From: an uncultured Streptococcus sp.
Lineage (GTDB): Bacteria; Bacillota; Bacilli; Lactobacillales; Streptococcaceae
Assembly: GCF_959025735.1 (NCBI RefSeq)
Contig: NZ_CAUFJQ010000098.1
Coordinates: forward strand, 1 to 6,608
Length of the DNA: 6,608 bases
Direction of reading: 5' to 3'
The notes below the pieces were generated by a model. That model saw only the letters and a program-made list of their open reading frames with translations, had not been told where the DNA came from and ran no database searches. Shown in pieces: positions 1 to 6,000 of this stretch. Made by a program: the position numbers and the translations under genes. Every line of letters starts with the position of its first letter. The first letter of the stretch is position 1.

Positions 1-30
1 AAGAAAAAATGTCCATTTTAGGCTTCTTTG

Positions 31-39
31 TGATATAAT
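31..39 (+). promoter_or_regulatory. Extended -10 promoter of ftsA-ftsZ operon
   Basis: A perfect TATAAT hexamer at 34-39 is preceded by TG one base upstream (31-32), giving the extended -10 motif TGnTATAAT. No good TTGACA-like -35 lies 16-18 bases upstream (11-16 reads GTCCAT), which is usual for extended -10 promoters. The expected transcription start is near base 46, leaving a leader of about 70 bases before the ftsA start. Promoter assignment is inference from motif quality and position. Further promoters upstream of the window may also feed the operon. Confidence 0.75.
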
Positions 40-100
40 GAAGTTTGGATAGTTCCAACTAAAAGGGCTATAAATAGATGTAAAGTGAAAACAAATAAAG

Positions 101-108
101 AGAGAGGA
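101..108 (+). promoter_or_regulatory. Ribosome binding site of ftsA
   Basis: The purine run AGAGAGGA (101-108) ends 8 bases before the ATG at 117. This is good Shine-Dalgarno spacing and fixes this ATG as the ftsA start. Confidence 0.75.
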
Positions 109-116
109 CTGGTGTA

Positions 117-1505
117 ATGGCTAGAGACGGCTTTTTTACAGGTTTAGATATCGGTACTAGTTCAATAAAAGTATTGGTGGCAGAACATGTCAATGGAGAA
201 ATGAATGTAATTGGAGTCAGCAATGCAAAAAGTGCTGGCGTCAAAGATGGAATTATAGTAGATATCGAAGCTGCTTCAAATGCAATTAAAAATGCAATCA
301 GCCAAGCTGAAGAAAAAGCAGGGATTTCAATCAATCTAGTCAATGTTGGGTTGCCTGCAAACTTACTACAAATCGAAGCAACTCAAGGAATGATTCCAGT
401 CACAAGTGATTCGAAAGAAATCACAGATGCAGATGTTGAAAATGTTGTCAAATCTGCACTCACAAAAAGCATGACACCGGATCGTGAAGTAATCACCTTC
501 ATTCCTGAAGAATTCACAGTAGATGGTTTCCAAGGAATCCGCGATCCACGCGGAATGATGGGGATCCGACTTGAAATGCGTGGCCTTCTTTATACAGGAC
601 CTCGTACAATCTTGCACAATTTGCGTAAAACCGTTGAACGTGCAGGCTTACAAGTTGAAAACATCATCATTTCACCGCTTGCGATGATCAAAACAGTCTT
701 GAATGAAGGCGAACGTGAATTCGGAGCAACGGTGATCGATATGGGTGGTGGCCAAACAACGGTGGCATCTGTTCGCAGCCAAGAACTTCAATTTACAAAT
801 ATCTACCAAGAAGGTGGCGATTATGTTACCAAAGATATTTCTAAAGTATTGAAAACTTCTCAAAAATTGGCAGAAGGCTTGAAGTTCAACTATGGTGAAG
901 CCTATGTGCCATCTGCTGGAAACGAAGTCTTCCATGTAGAAGTCATCGGTGAAGTAGAGCCAGTTGAAGTGACTGAGAAGTACTTAGCTGAAATCATTTC
1001 AGCACGTATTAAACACATCTTTGAGCAAATCAAACAAGACCTTGAGAGAAGACATTTGTTGGATCTTCCTGGTGGTATTGTGATTATCGGTGGAGGTGCG
1101 ATCCTTCCTGGTGTTGAAGAATTGGCTCAAGAAGTCTTTGGTGTAAATGTGAAATTGTTTGTTCCAAATCAAATTGGAATTCGCAATCCAGCTTTTGCCC
1201 ATGTAATTAGCTTGTCTGAATATGCAGGCAATTTGACAGATGTGGATATTATTGCTCAAGCTGCGGTTCATGGAGACGAAGTCTTGCGTCAACAACCGAT
1301 TCAATTTGATCGTCCAGTTCAACCACAAGTACAACCACAACCTGCTGCTCCAGCACAACCGGTAGTACCTGCATACAATGCTGAGAAGATTGAATCTCCA
1401 GTGGATGCTCAAGAAATTCCAGCAGCAAGCAATGATAGTAAACAAGAACCAAAAACTACATTCACAGACCGAATGAAAAATTTGATCGGTAATATGTTTG
1501 ATTAA
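117..1505 (+). CDS. ftsA: Cell division protein FtsA (actin-like Z-ring membrane anchor)
   Basis: FtsA is an actin-family ATPase that binds the FtsZ C-terminal peptide and tethers the Z ring to the cytoplasmic membrane, helping recruit later divisome proteins. The 462 residues show the actin-fold signatures: phosphate-1 loop GLDIGTSSIK at 9-18, phosphate-2 VIDMGGG around 206-212, and the adenosine motif IVIIGGGA around 321-328. A segment of about 83-160, including the conserved IRDPRGM at about 141-147, corresponds to the FtsA-specific 1C (SHS2) domain that replaces actin subdomain 1B. A Pro/Gln-rich linker (about 399-421) leads to a C-terminal amphipathic helix (FTDRMKNLIGNMFD, 449-462), the expected membrane-targeting sequence. 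The length fits streptococcal FtsA (mid-450s). It is first in the operon, 15 bases before ftsZ. Assignment is firm. Confidence 0.98.
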   Translation: MARDGFFTGLDIGTSSIKVLVAEHVNGEMNVIGVSNAKSAGVKDGIIVDIEAASNAIKNAISQAEEKAGISINLVNVGLPANLLQIEATQGMIPVTSDSKEITDADVENVVKSALTKSMTPDREVITFIPEEFTVDGFQGIRDPRGMMGIRLEMRGLLYTGPRTILHNLRKTVERAGLQVENIIISPLAMIKTVLNEGEREFGATVIDMGGGQTTVASVRSQELQFTNIYQEGGDYVTKDISKVLKTSQKLAEGLKFNYGEAYVPSAGNEVFHVEVIGEVEPVEVTEKYLAEIISARIKHIFEQIKQDLERRHLLDLPGGIVIIGGGAILPGVEELAQEVFGVNVKLFVPNQIGIRNPAFAHVISLSEYAGNLTDVDIIAQAAVHGDEVLRQQPIQFDRPVQPQVQPQPAAPAQPVVPAYNAEKIESPVDAQEIPAASNDSKQEPKTTFTDRMKNLIGNMFD

Positions 1506-1511
1506 GGAGTG
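1504..1511 (+). promoter_or_regulatory. Ribosome binding site of ftsZ, overlapping ftsA stop
   Basis: AAGGAGTG at 1504-1511 starts inside the TAA stop of ftsA (1503-1505) and has the AAGGAG core of a strong Shine-Dalgarno site. The core ends 11 bases before the ATG at 1521, somewhat long spacing. The overlap means ribosomes finishing ftsA release next to the ftsZ entry site, though ftsZ can also recruit its own. Confidence 0.75.
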
Positions 1512-1520
1512 TAAGTATTT

Positions 1521-2786
1521 ATGACATTTTCATTTGACACAGCAGCGGCACAAGGTGCAGTAATTAAAGTAATCGGTGTCGGTGGCGGTGGCGGTAACGC
1601 CATCAATCGTATGATTGACGAAGGCGTTGCCGGTGTAGAATTCATCGCAGCTAATACAGATGTTCAAGCACTTTCAAGTGCAAAAGCTGAAACAGTTATC
1701 CAATTGGGTCCAAAATTGACTCGTGGATTGGGTGCTGGAGGTCAACCTGAAGTTGGTCGTAAGGCAGCTGAAGAAAGCGAAGAAGTGTTAACAGAAGCTT
1801 TGCAAGGTGCAGACATGGTCTTCATCACTGCAGGGATGGGTGGAGGATCTGGTACAGGTGCTGCACCAGTCATCGCTCGTATTGCCAAAGCTGTAGGTGC
1901 TTTGACAGTAGCCGTTGTGACTCGTCCATTCGGGTTTGAAGGTTCAAAACGTGGCAACTTCGCTATTGAAGGGATCAACGAACTTCGCGAACATGTAGAT
2001 ACCTTGTTGATTATTTCTAATAACAACTTGCTTGAAATTGTAGACAAGAAGACACCGCTTCTTGAAGCCTTGAGTGAAGCAGATAACGTTCTTCGTCAAG
2101 GTGTTCAAGGGATCACTGACTTGATCACAAGTCCTGGATTGATCAACCTTGACTTTGCAGACGTGAAGACCGTTATGGAAAACAAAGGGAATGCCCTCAT
2201 GGGTATTGGTGTTGGTAGTGGTGAAGAACGCGTTATCGAAGCGGCTCGTAAAGCCATTTACTCTCCACTTCTTGAAACTACAATTGATGGTGCAGAAGAC
2301 GTGATCGTCAACGTAACAGGTGGTTTGGATATGACATTGATCGAAGCTGAAGAAGCTTCAGAAATTGTAAACCAAGCTGCAGGTCACGGAGTGAACATCT
2401 GGTTGGGTACATCTATTGATGAATCTCTTAAAGATGAAATCCGCGTGACGGTTGTTGCAACTGGTGTCCGTCAAGACAAGGTAGAACGCGTTAGCGGAAT
2501 TGCTTCCTCACAACGTCCTTATAAAACAGGACCACGTGAACAACGCCCACAAGCTGCACCATTTGACCGTGAATTTGATTTGAAACAAGATGTTGAATTG
2601 CCAACAACTCCAAGTCGTCCAGCGGTAGAACCAAACCGTGGCTCAGCCTTTGGTGATTGGGATATTCGTCGTGAGAATATCGTTCGCCAAACTGAACCAA
2701 CATCAACACATCAAGTTGATCGTTACGTAGATTCATCTTCAGATGATGATGAATTGGAAACACCACCATTCTTCCGGAATCGTTAA
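1521..2786 (+). CDS. ftsZ: Cell division protein FtsZ (tubulin-like GTPase)
   Basis: FtsZ polymerises with GTP into the cytokinetic Z ring at mid-cell. The 421 residues contain the N-terminal nucleotide-binding glycine loop GVGGGGGNA (19-27), the tubulin signature GGGSGTG (107-113), and the T7 synergy loop NLDFAD (209-214). The T7 aspartates D211 and D214 complete the GTPase site of the neighbouring subunit. After the globular domain (to about 317) comes a variable, charged linker of roughly 85-90 residues. The conserved C-terminal peptide ELETPPFFRNR is the docking site for FtsA, SepF and other partners, and its basic RNR end forms the variable tail. The length matches streptococcal FtsZ (about 420). 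The ATG at 1521 is preceded by a strong binding site. Codons are biased toward those of highly expressed genes (mostly CGT, GGT, GAA). Nothing is missing or broken. Confidence 0.99.
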   Translation: MTFSFDTAAAQGAVIKVIGVGGGGGNAINRMIDEGVAGVEFIAANTDVQALSSAKAETVIQLGPKLTRGLGAGGQPEVGRKAAEESEEVLTEALQGADMVFITAGMGGGSGTGAAPVIARIAKAVGALTVAVVTRPFGFEGSKRGNFAIEGINELREHVDTLLIISNNNLLEIVDKKTPLLEALSEADNVLRQGVQGITDLITSPGLINLDFADVKTVMENKGNALMGIGVGSGEERVIEAARKAIYSPLLETTIDGAEDVIVNVTGGLDMTLIEAEEASEIVNQAAGHGVNIWLGTSIDESLKDEIRVTVVATGVRQDKVERVSGIASSQRPYKTGPREQRPQAAPFDREFDLKQDVELPTTPSRPAVEPNRGSAFGDWDIRRENIVRQTEPTSTHQVDRYVDSSSDDDELETPPFFRNR

Positions 2787-2788
2787 TC

Positions 2789-3457
2789 ATGAATCTGGTA
2801 GAGAATGCTGATCTTGTTCGGCAACAAGTAGAAACAGCAAGAAACAAAGCTAACCGTCAAGATCAAGTTAATGTGATAGCTGTCACCAAGTATGTGGATG
2901 TTGCTACAACAGAAGCACTGGTGAAAACAGGTATCCAACATATCGGTGAAAATCGTGTCGATAAATTCCTAGAAAAGTATCAAGCTCTAAACGGGTATGA
3001 TCTCACTTGGCACTTGATTGGGAGCCTCCAACGGCGGAAAGTAAAAGACGTGATCAATCTCGTCGATTACTTTCATGCCTTGGATTCGGTGAAGCTGGCT
3101 CAAGAAATTCAAAAGCGAGCAGAACACCCAATCAAGTGTTTCCTCCAAGTGAACATTTCTGGTGAAGAAAGTAAGCATGGATTTGCACCCGATGAACTGG
3201 ATGATGTTTTAGCGGAAATCGCACAGCTGGACAAAATTGAAATTGTTGGTTTAATGACGATGGCTCCTTTTGAGGCTAGTCAAGAAGAGTTGCAGGATAT
3301 TTTTTCAAAAACTCACCAACTTCAGAAACAACTAGAAAAGAAACAATTAAAAAATATGCCTTTTTCAGAACTAAGTATGGGTATGAGTCGTGACTTTGAA
3401 GTAGCCATTGCGAACGGAGCGACTTATGTTAGAATTGGGACATCATTTTTTAAATAG
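2789..3457 (+). CDS. ylmE: YlmE/YggS-family pyridoxal phosphate-binding protein
   Basis: This belongs to the YggS/PROSC (PLPBP) family: single-domain TIM-barrel proteins that bind PLP but have no established enzyme reaction and act in vitamin B6 and amino-acid homeostasis in the cytoplasm. Family hallmarks include the PLP Schiff-base lysine in VIAVTKY (K34), GENRV (53-57), WHLIGSLQ (74-81), SMGMSRD (196-202) and the terminal phosphate-binding RIGTSFF (215-221). The 222 residues match the usual size, so the gene is complete. The start lies 2 bases after the ftsZ stop with only a weak GGAA upstream (2776-2779), so expression probably depends on coupling to ftsZ translation. Family assignment is secure. 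A specific division role is inferred only from conserved position beside ftsZ and sepF. Confidence 0.95.
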   Translation: MNLVENADLVRQQVETARNKANRQDQVNVIAVTKYVDVATTEALVKTGIQHIGENRVDKFLEKYQALNGYDLTWHLIGSLQRRKVKDVINLVDYFHALDSVKLAQEIQKRAEHPIKCFLQVNISGEESKHGFAPDELDDVLAEIAQLDKIEIVGLMTMAPFEASQEELQDIFSKTHQLQKQLEKKQLKNMPFSELSMGMSRDFEVAIANGATYVRIGTSFFK

Positions 3458-3462
3458 GAAAG
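3456..3462 (+). promoter_or_regulatory. Ribosome binding site of sepF, overlapping ylmE stop
   Basis: AGGAAAG at 3456-3462 overlaps the ylmE TAG stop (3455-3457). Its AGGA core ends 7 bases before the sepF ATG at 3467, so ylmE termination and sepF initiation are adjacent. Confidence 0.65.
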
Positions 3463-3466
3463 AACT

Positions 3467-4096
3467 ATGTCATTAAAAGATAAATTTAACAACTTTATTG
3501 ACTACTTCACAGAAGACGGTGAAGAAGTAGAAGTTCGCGAGGCAAAAGCAGCTGGGGCGGAAACGCAACCAGTTCCACAGCCACAGCCGACTCCTCAAGT
3601 GACTTCTCCACGTCCACAGATTAGTCAAAAAGAACCGGTAAGACCAAAACCGACTCCTGTCGCACCTGTTACAACTCCTGTATCTACAGCAGCTGTGAAG
3701 GAACCTGTTTCACCAACGAAAAATACATCTGAAAATATTACTCGCTTGCATGAACGTCAACGTGAATTGGCTGCTAATCGTGCGAATACAGATGAAAAGA
3801 TTACCATTGATGTACGCTATCCCCGCAAATACGAGGAAGCGACTGAAATTGTTGATCTATTACTATCTAATGAGAGTATCTTGATTGACTTCCAATATAT
3901 GACAGAAGTACAAGCTCGTCGTTGTTTAGATTATTTGGATGGGGCTCGTTATGTTTTAGCAGGAAATCTTCGTCGTGTTGCAAGTACCATGTACTTGTTG
4001 ACACCAATTAATGTAGTCGTTAACATTGAAGATATCCGCCTTCCTAATGATGTGGAAGTGACAGAATTCGACTATGATATGAAACGTAATCGCTAA
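3467..4096 (+). CDS. sepF: Cell division protein SepF (YlmF), membrane anchor for FtsZ
   Basis: SepF binds the FtsZ C-terminal peptide, polymerises into arcs or rings, and attaches the Z ring to the membrane in parallel with FtsA. Residues 1-14 (MSLKDKFNNFIDYF) can form the amphipathic membrane-binding helix and are followed by an acidic stretch (TEDGEEVE). A long Pro/Gln/Thr-rich linker occupies about 31-90. The conserved SepF (DUF552) domain runs from ITIDVRYP (112 on) to about 205. It includes DYLDGARYVLAGNLRRV around residue 155, the region involved in dimer/polymer and FtsZ contacts in studied SepF proteins. At 209 residues it is long for the family (about 150 in Bacillus, about 180 in pneumococcus from memory), and the extra length lies in the linker. 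It sits 9 bases after ylmE with its own binding site and 1 base before ylmG. Confidence 0.97.
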   Translation: MSLKDKFNNFIDYFTEDGEEVEVREAKAAGAETQPVPQPQPTPQVTSPRPQISQKEPVRPKPTPVAPVTTPVSTAAVKEPVSPTKNTSENITRLHERQRELAANRANTDEKITIDVRYPRKYEEATEIVDLLLSNESILIDFQYMTEVQARRCLDYLDGARYVLAGNLRRVASTMYLLTPINVVVNIEDIRLPNDVEVTEFDYDMKRNR

Positions 4097-4097
4097 G

Positions 4098-4361
4098 ATG
4101 ATTATCTTTCAATATCTTTCAAATATCATTCAAATCTATTCCATCATTCTTGTCATCTATGCCTTACTTTCTTGGTTCCCTGGGGCACCTCAGAGTACTC
4201 TTGGACAAATGGTTCACCGCCTAGTTGAACCATTTTTGAGCCTTTTTAAAAAGTTACCTTTGCAGGTTGGAGGCTTGGATTTTACGGTTCTTGTAGCACT
4301 TTTGGTCTTGAACCTAATGAATCAGCTATTAGCTCGGTTGTTTCTATTTTTGATTGGTTAG
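4098..4361 (+). CDS. ylmG: YlmG, YggT-family small membrane protein
   Basis: This 87-residue protein has two hydrophobic segments (about 3-25 and 62-86). They flank a short loop and amphipathic stretch containing SWFPGAPQS (25-33) and VEPFLSLFKKLP (43-54), the pattern of the YGGT domain family. It should be an integral cytoplasmic-membrane protein. Its biochemical role is unsettled. Relatives are linked to nucleoid or chloroplast nucleoid organisation, ion tolerance and division, and its fixed place between sepF and ylmH suggests a division-linked function (inference). The ATG starts 1 base after the sepF stop and no Shine-Dalgarno motif is visible, so translation is probably coupled to sepF. 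It is complete and typical in length. Confidence 0.93.
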   Translation: MIIFQYLSNIIQIYSIILVIYALLSWFPGAPQSTLGQMVHRLVEPFLSLFKKLPLQVGGLDFTVLVALLVLNLMNQLLARLFLFLIG

Positions 4362-4367
4362 AATACG

Positions 4368-5159
4368 ATGGGACAGAAAGAGATTTATCAACATTTCAAT
4401 CGCGAAGATCACGAATTTATTGATCGTTGTATTGAATTGTCAGAAAGAGTGGTGGAACGCTATTTTGTTGAGGTGACGGGCTTTTTAAACCCTCATCAGG
4501 TCGGTATTTTACGAAATGTCGCGGCAAGCTACCAATTACAGGTCTTTGCTTCCAGCGATGAGCAGAAAATGGAGTATGCCAAGGTTATTGTTGCTCCAGA
4601 TTATTATCAATTAGATCCAAGTGACTTTGATCTGGCCCTATTGGAAATGGTCTATGCTTCAAAATTTCATCACTTGACCCATTCCCAGGTACTGGGGACC
4701 ATTGTTCACCAATTAGGTGTGGAGCGCAAGTCCTTTGGAGATATTCTGACGAGTGATGGAAAGATCCAAGTATTTGTTGAACAGCGTTTTGTTCCCTATT
4801 TCATGGATCACATCCAGAAAATTTCTCGGGTACCTGTTAAGCTGAGGGAAGTTCCTCTCTCTGAACAAATGATCGTAGAGGAAGAAAGCCAGCAGCGAGA
4901 TATTCTCGTGTCAAGTTTTCGGTTAGACAAGGTGATTGCTGGGACCTTCAGGCTTTCGCGCTCACAAGCCAGTCAGTTGATTAGTTCTGGCTTGGTGAAA
5001 GTTAATTATGCGACAACTTCTAATGTTAGCTATGCTGTAGGTTTGAATGATTTAGTCAGTGTCCGACGCTTTGGGCGTCTTAAAATTGTTTCTGAAAATG
5101 GTATTTCAAAGAGTGGAAAATATAAAGTAACTGTTGAAGTACTCTTAAGTAAAAAATGA
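4368..5159 (+). CDS. ylmH: YlmH, S4-domain RNA-binding protein
   Basis: The C-terminal part (from FRLDKVIAGTFRLSRSQAS, 184 on, to about 245) is an S4 RNA-binding domain, the fold of ribosomal protein S4, pseudouridine synthases and the RqcP/Hsp15 group. The N-terminal roughly 170 residues form the YlmH-specific region (start MGQKEIYQHFNREDHEFID). No catalytic pseudouridine synthase motif is visible, so it is read as an RNA-binding factor, not an enzyme. Work on the Bacillus homologue links YlmH to ribosome-associated quality control on stalled 50S subunits. That role is carried over by homology only. The gene starts 6 bases after ylmG, lacks a clear Shine-Dalgarno site, and uses more rare codons (CGG, AGG, CTG) than ftsZ or divIVA, consistent with lower expression. 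Its stop overlaps the divIVA binding site. Complete at 263 residues. Confidence 0.94.
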   Translation: MGQKEIYQHFNREDHEFIDRCIELSERVVERYFVEVTGFLNPHQVGILRNVAASYQLQVFASSDEQKMEYAKVIVAPDYYQLDPSDFDLALLEMVYASKFHHLTHSQVLGTIVHQLGVERKSFGDILTSDGKIQVFVEQRFVPYFMDHIQKISRVPVKLREVPLSEQMIVEEESQQRDILVSSFRLDKVIAGTFRLSRSQASQLISSGLVKVNYATTSNVSYAVGLNDLVSVRRFGRLKIVSENGISKSGKYKVTVEVLLSKK

Positions 5160-5166
5160 GGAGGAG
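5159..5166 (+). promoter_or_regulatory. Strong ribosome binding site of divIVA, overlapping ylmH stop
   Basis: AGGAGGAG at 5159-5166 begins with the last base of the ylmH TGA stop and is nearly an ideal match to the 16S rRNA tail. The full AGGAGG register leaves 4 bases before the ATG at 5169, so pairing may be slightly shifted. It is the strongest binding site in the window and fits a protein needed in many copies. Confidence 0.8.
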
Positions 5167-5168
5167 TT

Positions 5169-5996
5169 ATGGCTCTTACTGCTTTAGAAATTAAAGATAA
5201 AACTTTTGGCGTTAAATTTAGAGGGTATGATGCGAACGAAGTAGAAGAATTTCTAGATATCGTTGTTCGCGATTATGAAGATCTTGTTCGTTTAAATCAT
5301 GATCAAGAAGCAAAAATTCAAGCTCTTGAAGAACGCTTAAACTATTTTGATGAAATGAAAGATTCATTGAGTCAATCTGTTTTGATTGCACAAGATACTG
5401 CTGAACGTGTAAAACAAGCAGCTAACGAACGTTCTGAAAATATTGTTCGTCAAGCTGAACAAGATGCACAACATTTAGTAGATGAAGCAAAACAAAAAGC
5501 AAATGAAATCCTTCGTCATGCAACGGATAACGCCAAGAAGGTTGCCGTTGAAACAGAGGAGTTGAAGAACAAGACACGCGTCTTCCATCAACGTTTGAAA
5601 TCAACAATCGAAAGCCAATTGAGCATTATCGATACACCTGAATGGGATGAAATTCTTCGTCCAACAGCTATGTACATTCAAACAAGTGATGAAGCTTTCC
5701 GTGAAATTGTGGAGAAAGCTTTGGGTGAATCTGTTCACCATCATCATGCAGAAGATGATAACATTGATTTGACTCGTCAATTCTCTCCAGCTGAAATCGA
5801 AGAATTGCAAAAACGCATCGAAGCTGCTAATTTAGAATTGGGTGCAACACAAGCGTTTGAAGGTTTGAATGAAAAAGTTCAATCCGCTTTAGAAGAAGCA
5901 GAGCACGCTCGTCATGAAAATGAGGAAGTCGTTGAGGTTGAAGAAACTGTTCAACCAGAAGATGATGCAAATCGTGAATCTGTCAATATTTTATAA
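5169..5996 (+). CDS. divIVA: Cell division scaffold protein DivIVA
   Basis: DivIVA is a coiled-coil scaffold that gathers at negatively curved membrane (septum and poles). In streptococci it organises septal versus peripheral wall synthesis and is a substrate of the StkP-type Ser/Thr kinase. The N-terminal lipid-binding domain is clear: LTALEIKDKTFGVKFRGYD, with F17 and R18 aligning to the membrane-inserting Phe and adjacent Arg of the Bacillus protein, then EVEEFLDIVVRDYEDL. Long heptad-like, Glu/Lys/Ala-rich segments (about 33-150) form the coiled coil. A second segment (about 206-255) is helical and acidic, and the tail ends NRESVNIL. Four consecutive histidines lie at 190-193. The length of 275 is close to streptococcal DivIVA and much longer than the Bacillus form (about 164). 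It is the last gene before the T-box leader, with no terminator in between. Confidence 0.97.
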   Translation: MALTALEIKDKTFGVKFRGYDANEVEEFLDIVVRDYEDLVRLNHDQEAKIQALEERLNYFDEMKDSLSQSVLIAQDTAERVKQAANERSENIVRQAEQDAQHLVDEAKQKANEILRHATDNAKKVAVETEELKNKTRVFHQRLKSTIESQLSIIDTPEWDEILRPTAMYIQTSDEAFREIVEKALGESVHHHHAEDDNIDLTRQFSPAEIEELQKRIEAANLELGATQAFEGLNEKVQSALEEAEHARHENEEVVEVEETVQPEDDANRESVNIL

Positions 5997-5997
5997 T
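5992..5997 (+). promoter_or_regulatory. Candidate -10 element of an ileS promoter over the divIVA stop
   Basis: TATAAT at 5992-5997 is a perfect -10 hexamer, and its TAA bases include the divIVA stop codon (5994-5996). It would start transcription near 6004, at the base of T-box Stem I. There is no TG extension and the -35 region (5969-5974, AAATCG) is poor, so it may be weak or fortuitous. Position relative to the leader is the main support. The alternative is that the T-box is reached only by read-through from divIVA. Confidence 0.45.
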
Positions 5998-6000
5998 TTT

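Noticed and set aside
1..28. A-rich/T-rich inverted repeat at the window start as a terminator of the upstream gene
   Set aside because: The stem is nearly all A-T with a small loop and no following T run, so it is not a credible intrinsic terminator.
69..74. TATAAA as a second ftsA promoter, with TTGGAT (45-50) as -35
   Set aside because: The -35 matches only three consensus bases with 18-base spacing; the extended -10 at 31-39 is much better.
999..1452. Overlapping minus-strand open frames opposite the 3' part of ftsA
   Set aside because: They mirror the codon bias and P/Q repeat of ftsA, have no binding site or recognisable domain, and lie wholly within a certain gene.
2491..2847. Minus-strand open frame across the ftsZ-ylmE junction
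   Set aside because: No family resemblance, no promoter or Shine-Dalgarno evidence, and both underlying + strand genes are certain.
4058..4078. GTGACA and TATGAT as a possible promoter for ylmG-ylmH
   Set aside because: The spacing between the two hexamers is only 9 bases, far too short for a sigma-A promoter.
5121..5126. TATAAA at the 3' end of ylmH as a divIVA promoter -10
   Set aside because: There is no TG extension and no acceptable -35 at 16-18 bases, so support is too weak to list.
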